Below are positions 25,432 through 33,769 of a stretch of 48,946 nt of DNA, in pieces. Every line of letters starts with the position of its first letter. Positions within the stretch are counted from its first letter, which is position 1. The translations under genes were made by a program, and so were the position numbers. The stretch is from Fusobacterium sp. Lineage in GTDB: Bacteria > Fusobacteriota > Fusobacteriia > Fusobacteriales > Fusobacteriaceae. The notes under the pieces were generated by a model. It saw only the letters and a program-made list of their open reading frames with translations, did not search any database and was not told the DNA's origin. The DNA is taken from contig NZ_JAGIRL010000049.1 of the NCBI RefSeq assembly GCF_019012925.1, positions 1 to 48,946 of the forward strand, given 5' to 3'.

Positions 25432-26223
25432 ATGCAAGACAATTTAGTTGAAAAAATGATGGCAGAAGTGATGGAAAAATTAAAAGAAAAGAGTGGAGAA
25501 GCTCCAAAAGTTGAGTGTGTACCTGCAAGAGAGTGTCGTTTAACTGAATTTGTTGGAGTAACAACACATGGAGATGGAATAGGGCTTGTAATAGCAAATG
25601 TAGATCCAGCTCTTCACGAAGCTATGGGATTAGATAAAAAATATCGTTCAATTGGAATAATTGGAGCTAGAACAGGTGCAGGACCATTTATTATGGCAGC
25701 AGATGAGGCTGTAAAAGCAACTAATACAGAAGTTATTGCTATTGAACTTCCTAGAGATACAAAAGGTGGAGCAGGACACGGATCATTAATATTATTTGGT
25801 GCTGAAGATGTGTCAGATGCTAAAAGAGCAGTAGAGGTTGCAATAGCAGCAGTAACTGAAAAATTTGGAGATGTATATGGAAATGATGCAGGGCATATTG
25901 AATTACAATATACAGCAAGAGCATCATATGCTTGTAACAAAGCTTTCAATGCACCACTAGGAAAATCTTTTGGTCTAATAGTTGGAGCTCCAGCAGCAAT
26001 AGGGGTAGTAATAGCAGATATAGCTCTTAAAGCAGCTAATGTTGAAGTTTTAGGATATAGTTCACCAGCCAAAGGAACAAGTTTCTCAAATGAAGTAATA
26101 TTAACAATATGTGGAGATTCTGGAGCAGTAAGACAAGCAATACTTGCAGCTAAAGAAGTAGGAGTTAAATTACTTGAAACTTTAGGAGGACCAGCTCCTT
26201 CATCATCAACTCCATATATTTAG
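25432..26223 (+). CDS. pduB: Microcompartment shell protein PduB (tandem-BMC trimer)
   Basis: 263-residue trimeric shell protein with two BMC folds (about 55-150 and 165-255); the second ends with the typical ILAAKEVGVKLLETLGGPAPSSS. PduB trimers form a major shell facet component with a substrate pore. The N-terminus (DNLVEKMMAEVMEKLKEKSG) is an amphipathic helix like those of the lumen enzymes, fitting the known role of the PduB N-terminal extension in binding cargo to the shell. AAGGGGGGTAATTTA precedes the ATG. No separate pduA lies in front of it, unlike the Salmonella order. Confidence 0.94.
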   Translation: MQDNLVEKMMAEVMEKLKEKSGEAPKVECVPARECRLTEFVGVTTHGDGIGLVIANVDPALHEAMGLDKKYRSIGIIGARTGAGPFIMAADEAVKATNTEVIAIELPRDTKGGAGHGSLILFGAEDVSDAKRAVEVAIAAVTEKFGDVYGNDAGHIELQYTARASYACNKAFNAPLGKSFGLIVGAPAAIGVVIADIALKAANVEVLGYSSPAKGTSFSNEVILTICGDSGAVRQAILAAKEVGVKLLETLGGPAPSSSTPYI

Positions 26224-26276
26224 AGAGAGGCTCATTATTGAAGAATAGATATGGAGGAAATAAATAGGAGGTTATA

Positions 26277-27941
26277 ATGAGATCAAAACGTTTTGAAGTG
26301 TTAGGTGAAAGACCTGTAAATAAAGATGGATATGTAAAAGAGTGGCCAGAAGTAGGGTTAATATCAATGAACTCTCCTTTGGATCCAAAACCAAGTGTAA
26401 AGGTTGTAAATGGAAAAATAGTTGAACTAGATGGGAAGAGAAGAGAGGACTTTGACTTACTAGATCACTTTATAGCAGATTATGGAATAGTAGTAGAGAA
26501 TGCAGAAAAAGTTATGGCTATGGATTCATTAGAAATAGCTAGAAAACTTGTAGATATAAACGTATCTAGAGATGAGATATTAAAGATAACTCTATCTCTA
26601 ACTCCTGCAAAAGTTGCAGAGGTAATGGGAAAAATGTCTGTACTAGAGATGATGATGGCAGTTAACAAGATGAGAGCTAGAAAAACTCCTTCTAACCAAT
26701 GTCACGTTACTAACTTAAAAGATAATCCAGTACAGATAGCTGCAGATGCAGCAGAAGCTTCATTGAGAGGATTTGCTGAAGAGGAAACAACAGTAGCTGT
26801 AACAAGATATGCTCCTTTCAATGCAATAGCTCTATTGGTTGGATCACAAGTTGGTAGACCTGGAATACTTACTCAATGTTCAGTTGAGGAAGCTACAGAG
26901 TTATTATTAGGAATGAGAGGACTAACTGCTTATGCAGAAACAGTATCAGTATATGGAACAGAGCCAGTATTTATAGATGGTGATGACACTCCATGGTCAA
27001 AATCTTTCTTAGCATCAGCTTATGCATCTAGAGGATTAAAAATGAGATATACATCTGGAAGTGGATCAGAGGTATTGATGGGATATGCTGAAGGATGTTC
27101 AATGTTATATCTAGAAGCTCGTTGCTTGTTCATAACTAAAGGAGCAGGGGTTCAAGGAATTCAAAATGGTTCAGTAAGTTGTGTAGGAGTACCGGGAGCA
27201 GTACCAAGTGGAGTAAGAGAGATATTAGCTGAAAACTTAGTAGCTATGATGTTAGACCTAGAGTGTGCATCAAGTAATGACCAAACATTTACTCACTCAG
27301 ATTTAAGAAGAGTAGCAAGATCACTAATGCAAATGATTCCTGGAACTGACTTTATCTGTTCAGGATACAGTTCAACACCTAACTATGATAATATGTTTGC
27401 AGGATCAAACTGGGACGCAGAAGACTATGATGACTGGAATATAATTCAAAGAGACCTTAAAATAGATGCTGGATTGAGACCGGTAAAAGAGGAAGATGTT
27501 GTAAGAGCTAGAAATAAAGCTGCTAAAGCAATTCAAGCTGTGTTTGAAGCATTGGGATTACCAGAGATCACAGATGCAGAGGTAGAAGCAGCAACATATG
27601 CTCATGGAAGTAAAGATATGCCTGAAAGAGATATGGTAGCAGATATGAAAGCTGCAACAGAGATGATGGAAAGAGGAATTACAGGAATGGACGTTGTAAA
27701 AGCTCTTAAAACAAAAGGATTTGATGATGTTGCATCTGATCTACTAAAACTTATGAAATTAAGAGTAGCAGGAGACCACTTACATACATCAGCTATCTTA
27801 GATAGAGATTTCAATGTAATCAGTGCAGTTAATGATAGAAATGATTACAGTGGACCTGGAACAGGATATCAAATCTCTGCAGAAAGATGGGAAGAACTTT
27901 CAAATATTGGAAATGCAGTAGATGCATCAAAAATCAAATAG
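26277..27941 (+). CDS. pduC: Propanediol dehydratase, large subunit
   Basis: Catalytic subunit of adenosylcobalamin-dependent diol dehydratase, which converts 1,2-propanediol to propionaldehyde by a radical mechanism. The 554 residues start MRSKRFEVLGERPVNKDG and include PSNQCHVTNLKDNPVQIAADAAEA, split here after NPVQ, and TSGSGSEVLMGYAEGCSMLYLE in the TIM-barrel core. Length and both ends match PduC/DhaB. AGGAGGTTATA precedes the ATG. pduD follows after 16 nt. Confidence 0.97.
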   Translation: MRSKRFEVLGERPVNKDGYVKEWPEVGLISMNSPLDPKPSVKVVNGKIVELDGKRREDFDLLDHFIADYGIVVENAEKVMAMDSLEIARKLVDINVSRDEILKITLSLTPAKVAEVMGKMSVLEMMMAVNKMRARKTPSNQCHVTNLKDNPVQIAADAAEASLRGFAEEETTVAVTRYAPFNAIALLVGSQVGRPGILTQCSVEEATELLLGMRGLTAYAETVSVYGTEPVFIDGDDTPWSKSFLASAYASRGLKMRYTSGSGSEVLMGYAEGCSMLYLEARCLFITKGAGVQGIQNGSVSCVGVPGAVPSGVREILAENLVAMMLDLECASSNDQTFTHSDLRRVARSLMQMIPGTDFICSGYSSTPNYDNMFAGSNWDAEDYDDWNIIQRDLKIDAGLRPVKEEDVVRARNKAAKAIQAVFEALGLPEITDAEVEAATYAHGSKDMPERDMVADMKAATEMMERGITGMDVVKALKTKGFDDVASDLLKLMKLRVAGDHLHTSAILDRDFNVISAVNDRNDYSGPGTGYQISAERWEELSNIGNAVDASKIK

Positions 27942-27957
27942 TAGTAGGAGGTAACAG

Positions 27958-28623
27958 ATGCAACTTAATGAAAATGAAATCAGAGGATTAATAGAAGAAG
28001 TTATAAGAAGATATGCAGGACAGGAAGTGGCTACTCCTACTCCAGTAAAAGAGGAGAAAAAAGTAGTTACATCTGGAAATTTAGTTATAGAGGAAGTTGG
28101 AGAAGCTAAGAAGAGTACAAAGAGTGATGAAGTGGTAATAGCTTTAGCACCAGCTTTTGGAAAATTCCAAACTGAAACAATAACTCATATACCACATATA
28201 GATGTATTAAAAGAGTTGATGGCTGGAATAGAGGAAGAGGGATTAACTCCAAGAGTAATTAGAGTTTTAAGAACTTCAGATGTTTCTATACTAGCAAATG
28301 ACGGAGCGAAATTAAGTGGATCAGGAATAGGAATAGGAATACAATCTAAAGGGACAACAGTAATTCACCAAAAAGATCTATTCCCATTAACTAACTTAGA
28401 ATTATTCCCACAAGCTCCATTATTAGAGAGAGAGCACTACAGAATGATAGGAAAAAATGCTGCTAAGTATGCTAAAGGAGAATCTCCAAAACCAGTAACT
28501 CAAATGAACGATCAGATGGCAAGACCTAAATATCAAGCTATTGCAGCATTATTACATATCAAAGAGACTGAACACGTTGTAGTAAACGCTAAACCAGTTG
28601 AATTAAAAGTAAGTTTCAAATAA
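27958..28623 (+). CDS. pduD: Propanediol dehydratase, medium subunit
   Basis: The 221-residue medium (beta) subunit, which carries part of the cobalamin-binding site. The N-terminus ([20 protein letters not shown]) is an amphipathic helix of the kind that targets PduD to the microcompartment lumen; a Pro/Glu/Lys linker follows, then the core ([22 protein letters not shown], split after FGKF, onwards to the C-terminal [15 protein letters not shown]). AGGAGGTAACAG precedes the start. Confidence 0.95.
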   Translation: MQLNENEIRGLIEEVIRRYAGQEVATPTPVKEEKKVVTSGNLVIEEVGEAKKSTKSDEVVIALAPAFGKFQTETITHIPHIDVLKELMAGIEEEGLTPRVIRVLRTSDVSILANDGAKLSGSGIGIGIQSKGTTVIHQKDLFPLTNLELFPQAPLLEREHYRMIGKNAAKYAKGESPKPVTQMNDQMARPKYQAIAALLHIKETEHVVVNAKPVELKVSFK

Positions 28624-28645
28624 GAATTTAAGGGTGGTGAATGAT

Positions 28646-29155
28646 TTGGACCAACAATTACTTGAAAAAATGATAAGAGAAGTTATGCTTTCTATGGCTA
28701 AAGGAGAGAGCAATAGTATAAATACAGTAACAAAAACTTGTGGAACAACAACTAAAGAAGATTATCCATTGAGCAAGAAAAAAGCAGATGTAGTAAAATC
28801 AGCTACTGGAAAGAAATTAGATGAGTTTACAATGGAAAATGTAATGAATGGAACAATAGGAGCAGCAGACTGTAGAATAGCTCCAGAAACTCTTGAGATG
28901 CAAGCTCAAGTAGCTGAGAGTGTAAATAGACACTCTTTTGCAAGAAACTTAAGAAGAGCAGCAGAATTGATATCTATACCTGACGATAGAATATTAGAGA
29001 TATATAACTATTTAAGACCATATAGAGCAACAAAAGCAGAGTTATTAGAGATAGCTGATGAGTTAGAGCATAAATATGCTGCAAAAGTAAATGCTGAATT
29101 TGTAAGAGAGGCAGCAGAACTATATGAAAAAAGAGATAGATTAAGAAAAGATTAA
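28646..29155 (+). CDS. pduE: Propanediol dehydratase, small subunit
   Basis: The small (gamma) subunit, about 169-173 residues, recognised by DYPLSKKKADVVKSATGKKLDE, split after VVKS, and by RRAAELISIPDDRILEIYNYLRP. In-frame GTG codons at 28634 and 28637 lie inside the ribosome binding site AAGGGTGGTGA, so TTG 28646 (MDQQLLEKMIREVM) is preferred. It gives an amphipathic lumen-targeting helix. The spacing to pduD is 22 nt. Confidence 0.92.
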   Translation: MDQQLLEKMIREVMLSMAKGESNSINTVTKTCGTTTKEDYPLSKKKADVVKSATGKKLDEFTMENVMNGTIGAADCRIAPETLEMQAQVAESVNRHSFARNLRRAAELISIPDDRILEIYNYLRPYRATKAELLEIADELEHKYAAKVNAEFVREAAELYEKRDRLRKD

Positions 29156-29176
29156 TCTTTCCAGTAGGGAGGAAGA

Positions 29177-30991
29177 ATGAAACTTATTATAGGGATAGAT
29201 ATAGGAAATGCAACAACAGAGAGTACTCTAGCTGAAGTAAATGGAAAAGATATAAGAGTTTTGAGTAGTGGAATAGCTAAGACAACTGGAATAAAAGGAA
29301 CTAAGGAGAATGTGAAGGGAGTGTTCTCATCTTTAAATGAAGCTTTTAAAAAAGCCGGAAGAGATATCTCTGAACTATCTTTGGTGAGAATAAATGAGGC
29401 AGCTCCAGTAATTGGAGATGTGGCTATGGAAACTATAACAGAGACTATAATAACAGAATCTACTATGATAGGTCATAATCCTACTACTCCAGGGGGAGCA
29501 GGGATAGGAGTGGGGATATCCACTCCTATTGAAAAAATAGATAATACTATGATTGGAAAAGAGATAGTAGCACTTATTTCAAAAGAGATAGACTTCCAGG
29601 AAGCAGCTAACATAATAAATATGTGGGTGGAAAGAGGAGTTGAGATAAAGGGTGCCATAGCTCAAAAAGATGATGCAGTCTTAATAAATAATAGATTGAA
29701 TAGAAAGATGCCAATTGTAGATGAAGTACTTTATTTTGAAAAGATACCAGTAAATATGTTGACAGCATTGGAAGTGGCAGAGAAGGGGAAAGTAATCTCA
29801 ATGCTTTCCAATCCATATGGAATAGCAACTTTATTTAAGTTAAATTCAGAAGAGACTAAAATGATAGTTCCAATTTCAAGAGCATTAATAGGAAATAGAT
29901 CAGCAGTTGTTATAAAAACTCCAAAGGGAGATGTAAAATCAAGAGTTATTCCAGCAGGATCTATACATATAGCTGGTGAGAGTAAAAATAGAGATATCCC
30001 TGTGGATAAGGGTGCTGAGGAGATAATGGAAGCTTTAGAAGTTTGTTATCCAGTAACTGATATCTGGGGAGAAAAGGGAACTAATGCTGGTGGAATGTTG
30101 GAGAAAGTAAGAATTGTAATGGCACAACTTACTAACCAAGATCCTAAAAATATCAATATTCAGGACCTATTGGCAGTGAATACTTTTGTTCCTAAAAAGG
30201 TCAAAGGGGGAATTGCAGAGGAGTTTTCAATGGAGAATGCCATTGGATTAGCTGCAATGGTAAAGGCTGATAGATTACAAATGGAGATGATAGCCAATGA
30301 TCTACAAGAAAAACTCCAAAAGAGGGTTGTAGTTGGAGGAGTAGAGGCAGAGATGGCAATAATAGGAGCTTTAACAACACCGGGAACAAATAAACCACTG
30401 GCTATAATAGATATGGGAGCAGGGTCAACAGATGCTTCTGTAATAACTAGAGATGGAAAGATAGCTTCTTGTCATTTGGCAGGGGCTGGAAATATGGTAA
30501 CAATGCTAATAGATAAAGAGCTAGGGTTAGGCAACTTTGATTTAGCTGAAGATATAAAAAAATATCCATTAGCAAAAGTGGAGAGTTTATTTCATATAAG
30601 ACATGAAGATGGAAGTGTTCAATTCTTTGATGAACCACTGGATCCAAAAACATTTGCAAGAGTAGTAATCTTAAAAGAGGGGGCAATGATTCCATTGGAA
30701 TTAGATGAACCTATTGAGAAGATTAAGAGAGTGAGAAGGGATGCTAAGGAGAAGGTCTTTGTGGTAAATGCTGTAAGGGCATTGAAGAAAGTTACTCCAA
30801 GTGGAAATATAAGAGATATAGAGCATGTGGTACTTGTGGGAGGTTCATCACTTGACTTTGAAGTTCCTCAAATGGTTACAGATAAACTATCATACTATGG
30901 AGTTGTAGCAGGAAGAGGAAATATAAGAGGAGTAGAGGGACCAAGAAATGCAGTTGCAACAGGATTAGCTCTCTCTTATGAAGGTGAGTAA
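29177..30991 (+). CDS. pduG: Diol dehydratase reactivase, large subunit
   Basis: An Hsp70-like ATPase that, with PduH, exchanges damaged cobalamin in inactivated diol dehydratase. The 604 residues contain the phosphate-binding motifs GIDIGNATTESTLAEV (about 5-20) and AIIDMGAGSTDASVI (about 408-422), with the GAGIGVGISTP region between and a C-terminal GRGNIRGVEGPRNAVATGL. The length matches PduG/DdrA (about 604-610). GGGAGGAAGA precedes ATG. Confidence 0.96.
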   Translation: MKLIIGIDIGNATTESTLAEVNGKDIRVLSSGIAKTTGIKGTKENVKGVFSSLNEAFKKAGRDISELSLVRINEAAPVIGDVAMETITETIITESTMIGHNPTTPGGAGIGVGISTPIEKIDNTMIGKEIVALISKEIDFQEAANIINMWVERGVEIKGAIAQKDDAVLINNRLNRKMPIVDEVLYFEKIPVNMLTALEVAEKGKVISMLSNPYGIATLFKLNSEETKMIVPISRALIGNRSAVVIKTPKGDVKSRVIPAGSIHIAGESKNRDIPVDKGAEEIMEALEVCYPVTDIWGEKGTNAGGMLEKVRIVMAQLTNQDPKNINIQDLLAVNTFVPKKVKGGIAEEFSMENAIGLAAMVKADRLQMEMIANDLQEKLQKRVVVGGVEAEMAIIGALTTPGTNKPLAIIDMGAGSTDASVITRDGKIASCHLAGAGNMVTMLIDKELGLGNFDLAEDIKKYPLAKVESLFHIRHEDGSVQFFDEPLDPKTFARVVILKEGAMIPLELDEPIEKIKRVRRDAKEKVFVVNAVRALKKVTPSGNIRDIEHVVLVGGSSLDFEVPQMVTDKLSYYGVVAGRGNIRGVEGPRNAVATGLALSYEGE

Positions 30992-30992
30992 T

Positions 30993-31367
30993 ATGCAGAG
31001 AGGAAAAAAAGAGGAGATAGGAATTAATATTTTCTATTTTTCAGAAATAGAGATAGATGAGAGATTGAGTAATATTCTATGGGGAATAGAAGAGGAAGAG
31101 ATACCATTTATACTAAGGAGCTGTAATGAGCCTGATGCTAAGATATTGGGGTATAACGGAGCAAAAGAATCTAAGCTACAGGTAGGAATAGGGATTGGAA
31201 GAGAAGAGATCACTCTTTATCATGAGAAGTTAAAATTAGAAAAACCATTATTTAAATATGATATTCATAGTAATAATGATATCCTAAGAGCTTTGGGAAT
31301 TAATGGTGCTAGATTGATCAAGGGAAATCCATTTATTATCCCAGAGGAGACAGGAGGGGAAAAATGA
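30993..31367 (+). CDS. pduH: Diol dehydratase reactivase, small subunit
   Basis: A 124-residue partner of PduG (DdrB-like), with IPFILRSCNEPDAKILGYNGAK, split after RSCN, followed by SKLQVGIGIG and FKYDIHSNNDILRALGINGARLIKGNPF. An in-frame ATG at 30978 lies inside pduG; ATG 30993 has AAGGTGAG 5 nt upstream and starts just after the pduG stop. It overlaps pduK by 4 nt (ATGA). Confidence 0.9.
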   Translation: MQRGKKEEIGINIFYFSEIEIDERLSNILWGIEEEEIPFILRSCNEPDAKILGYNGAKESKLQVGIGIGREEITLYHEKLKLEKPLFKYDIHSNNDILRALGINGARLIKGNPFIIPEETGGEK

Positions 31368-31777
31368 TAAGTTCACTAGGATTGATAGAGGTAGTTGGTC
31401 TAGTGGGAGCAATAGAAGCAGGAGATACAGCTGTAAAAGCTGCCAATGTAAGATTGATAGGAATTGAGCTTACAAAAGGTGGTGGAATGGTTACTGTTAA
31501 GATAGAAGGAGAGGTATCTGCAGTAACAGCAGCAGTAGAAGCTGGAGTTATGGCTGCTGAGAGATTGACTACTGTAGTTAGTAAATTAGTTATAGCAAGA
31601 CCTTCTGTTGAAGTGGGACAAATGGTAGAACCTACTGAAGTGACAGAAGAAGTAGTGGAAGAGATAAAAGAGGAAGTAGAAGAGAAACAGGTAGAAGAGG
31701 TTGTAGAGCAAGAGAAAGAAGCTACTGAAATAGAGGTAGTTGAAACAACTGGTAAAAAAAATAGAAAAAACAAATAA
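31364..31777 (+). CDS. pduK: BMC shell protein with acidic C-terminal tail (PduK-like)
   Basis: 137 residues. Residues about 1-88 form one BMC (hexamer) domain: [23 protein letters not shown], split after GAIE, through VTAAVEAGVMAAERL to VIARPSVEV. The remaining 45 residues are a Glu/Val-rich tail (EVTEEVVEEIKEEVEEKQ, then EEVVEQEKEATEIEVVE) ending in a basic cap KKNRKNK. Salmonella PduK also carries a C-terminal extension, but with an iron-sulfur-type motif; no cysteine is present in this one. The name rests on position and architecture. Confidence 0.82.
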   Translation: MISSLGLIEVVGLVGAIEAGDTAVKAANVRLIGIELTKGGGMVTVKIEGEVSAVTAAVEAGVMAAERLTTVVSKLVIARPSVEVGQMVEPTEVTEEVVEEIKEEVEEKQVEEVVEQEKEATEIEVVETTGKKNRKNK

Positions 31778-31804
31778 AATGATAAATAATAAGGAGGAAT
31801 CAAA

Positions 31805-32083
31805 ATGGGAAACGCATTAGGATTAATAGAAACTAAAGGATTAGTAGGAGCAATAGAAGCAGCAGATGCAATGACAAAATCAGCTAATGTAGAGTTAGTA
31901 GGATATGAAAAAATAGGATCTGGATTAGTAACTGTTATGGTAAGAGGAGATGTAGGAGCTGTTAAAGCAGCGGTAGATGCAGGAGCAGCAGCAGCTGAGA
32001 GAGTAGGAAAAGTAGAATCAGTTCATGTAATTCCAAGACCACATACAGATACAGAAAAATTACTTCCAAAATTAGTTAAATAG
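31805..32083 (+). CDS. pduJ: Major BMC-hexamer shell protein (PduA/PduJ type)
   Basis: 92-residue single-domain shell protein, canonical throughout: [20 protein letters not shown] at the start, [20 protein letters not shown] in the middle and HVIPRPHTD near the end. It is the only standard short BMC-H in the window, so it probably makes most of the shell facets. AAGGAGGAATCAAA is a near-ideal ribosome binding site, consistent with high expression. Confidence 0.93.
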   Translation: MGNALGLIETKGLVGAIEAADAMTKSANVELVGYEKIGSGLVTVMVRGDVGAVKAAVDAGAAAAERVGKVESVHVIPRPHTDTEKLLPKLVK

Positions 32084-32092
32084 TGATGAGTT

Positions 32093-32713
32093 ATGAAATC
32101 ATTAGAGAGTACATTGAGAGAGGTTCTAAATGAAGTTATCTCTGATGAGGTGGTAGTTGGAGTTTCAAATAGACATATACACCTTTCTCAAGAGGATTTA
32201 GAAGAGCTTTTTGGAGTGGGATACAGCTTATCTAAGATGAAAGATATGAAACAACCAGGTCAATTTGCTGCAAAGGAAACAGTGACTATTGAGGGACCAA
32301 AAGGAAGATTTGAAGGTGTGAGAATCTTAGGTCCTGTGAGAAAAGAGACACAAGTTGAGGTATCAATATCAGATAGTTTTAAAATAGGAGTTAAACCTCC
32401 AATAAGAGAGTCAGGAAAATTGGATAGAACTCCTGGAATAAAAATAATAGGTCCAAAGGGAAGTATTGTTAAAGAAAGAGGAGTAATAGTAGCTGGAAGA
32501 CACATACATATGCCTAAATATATAGCTGATATAAAAGGGTATAAAGATGGAGAACTTGTGAAAGTAGAGACTTCTGGCGAAAGAAAAGTAGTGCTATACA
32601 ATGTACTTTTGAGAGTAGGAAGTAATATGGCAAAGGAGATACATTTAGATATGGACGAAGCCAACGCTGCTGGACTTAAAAATGATGATTATGTAAAAAT
32701 AATAAGGGATTAA
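32093..32713 (+). CDS. pduL: Phosphate propanoyltransferase
   Basis: Converts propionyl-CoA and phosphate to propionyl-phosphate and CoA, recycling CoA inside the compartment. The 206 residues have the two zinc-binding HIH motifs typical of PduL: VGVSNRHIHLSQEDLEELFG (about 22-41) and VIVAGRHIHMPKYIAD (about 138-153). The N-terminus (KSLESTLREVLNEVISDEVV) is a likely lumen-targeting helix. No propionate kinase (PduW) gene is in the window, so the kinase step must be encoded elsewhere. Confidence 0.94.
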   Translation: MKSLESTLREVLNEVISDEVVVGVSNRHIHLSQEDLEELFGVGYSLSKMKDMKQPGQFAAKETVTIEGPKGRFEGVRILGPVRKETQVEVSISDSFKIGVKPPIRESGKLDRTPGIKIIGPKGSIVKERGVIVAGRHIHMPKYIADIKGYKDGELVKVETSGERKVVLYNVLLRVGSNMAKEIHLDMDEANAAGLKNDDYVKIIRD

Positions 32714-32714
32714 G

Positions 32715-32738
32715 AGAGGACACCTTAGGGTGTCCTCT
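32715..32738 (+). promoter_or_regulatory. Intercistronic stem-loop between pduL and pduM
   Basis: AGAGGACACC and GGTGTCCTCT form a perfect 10-bp stem with a 4-nt loop. What follows is AAATAAAAACCC, with no T-run, so this is probably an RNA-stability or processing element and not a terminator. Confidence 0.7.
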
Positions 32739-32768
32739 AAATAAAAACCCTGATAAAAGGGGTGTAAA

Positions 32769-33470
32769 ATGGAATTTAATCTTATGGTAGATTATATAGT
32801 AAAAGAGGTATTGAAGAGATTAGAGGAAGAGAGTATTTCTAAAAAGAAGAGAGGATTAGTAATAATAAATGGTGGAACTGCTAATCTTGATCAAATATTA
32901 GTAGAGTTAGAGAAGATAAAACAGGAGTATGAAGTAGAGGTAATTTTTTCAGAAGCTGGGAAAAAGATAGTTGGAGAGGAAAAATTAAAAAACTTCGAGA
33001 TAAAAGAAAACATTACAATGGAGAATTGTAGTAGCTTGATAAACCAAAATGAAATTATCTTGTTACCACTATTGACTAAAAATACTTGTGCAAAAGTAGC
33101 AGTGGGAATAAGAGATAATATCTCAACCTATGTGATATCAAAGGCGATTTTAGCTGGGAAAAAAATAGTTGCTGTGTATGATTCATGTAGAGTTAGAGAT
33201 GATAATGAGTATGGAAAACAACTAAATTTAAATATAAAGAAATTACAAAGTTATGGAATAGCTTTTGTAGAAAGTAAAGATTTAGCTGACTATGTATTGA
33301 AAGAGCAAAAAAATCAATACTTGAATTTGAAGGATAAAAAGATAATTACAGCAGATGATATCTTTAGTATAAAAGATAAGAAAGTTATAATTTCTAAAGA
33401 AGCTATTGTTACAACATTAGCTAAAGAGAAAGCTCAAGAGAATAGAATTTTGTTTAAGCAGGAAAAATAG
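32769..33470 (+). CDS. pduM: PduM-like protein with flavoprotein-like middle region
   Basis: 233 residues. The N-terminus (MVDYIVKEVLKRLEEESISK) is an amphipathic helix, and the C-terminus (ITADDIFSIKDKKVIISKEA then IVTTLAKEKAQE) matches the PduM-type ending. PduM is needed for proper Pdu compartment assembly. The middle (about 25-170) resembles a flavoprotein/decarboxylase-type nucleotide-binding domain: RGLVIINGGTANLDQILVEL, then LLPLLTKNTCAKVAVGIRDN and KKIVAVYDSC, where T-x-NT-x-AK-x-A-x-GI-x-D is characteristic. This makes it longer than the enterobacterial PduM of about 160 residues. Flavin binding is inferred. Confidence 0.75.
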   Translation: MEFNLMVDYIVKEVLKRLEEESISKKKRGLVIINGGTANLDQILVELEKIKQEYEVEVIFSEAGKKIVGEEKLKNFEIKENITMENCSSLINQNEIILLPLLTKNTCAKVAVGIRDNISTYVISKAILAGKKIVAVYDSCRVRDDNEYGKQLNLNIKKLQSYGIAFVESKDLADYVLKEQKNQYLNLKDKKIITADDIFSIKDKKVIISKEAIVTTLAKEKAQENRILFKQEK

Positions 33471-33484
33471 TGGAAGGTGGTCTT

Positions 33485-33757
33485 ATGTTTTTAGCAAAAG
33501 TGGTTGGAAAGGTTGTTTCTACAACTAAAGATGAGGGATTGAATGGAAAGAAGATCCTAATTACAGCTCCAGTAGATATGGACGGAAATCTAGTAAATGA
33601 AAAGAGGATTGTAAGCATAGATAGTGTAGGAGCTGGAATAGGAGATTTAGTTTTAATTACAACAGGAAGTGTATCTGCTTATGCTTTTGCTGAAAATGGA
33701 AATGTAGCTATTGATTCTGCTATTGTGGCAATAATAGATACAATAGAAAAAAATTAG
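33485..33757 (+). CDS. pduN: Microcompartment vertex protein PduN (EutN/CcmL family)
   Basis: 90-residue pentameric shell protein that caps the vertices: MFLAKVVGKVVSTTKDEGLNG, split after TTK, with the typical SIDSVGAGIGDLVLITTGS and a C-terminal DSAIVAIIDTI. An in-frame GTG at 33470 lies inside the ribosome binding site; ATG 33485 follows GGAAGGTGGTCTT and gives the family's normal start. The stop abuts the pduO region. Confidence 0.93.
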   Translation: MFLAKVVGKVVSTTKDEGLNGKKILITAPVDMDGNLVNEKRIVSIDSVGAGIGDLVLITTGSVSAYAFAENGNVAIDSAIVAIIDTIEKN

Positions 33758-33769
33758 GTGGTGATACAG

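Noticed and set aside
25614..26072. 152-codon open frame on the minus strand inside pduB
   Set aside because: Ala-rich shadow caused by the GCA/GCT-rich shell gene on the plus strand; no ribosome binding site and no family resemblance. Similar long antisense frames over pduK (31336-31803) and the YfcC-like gene (42941-43393) were rejected for the same reason.
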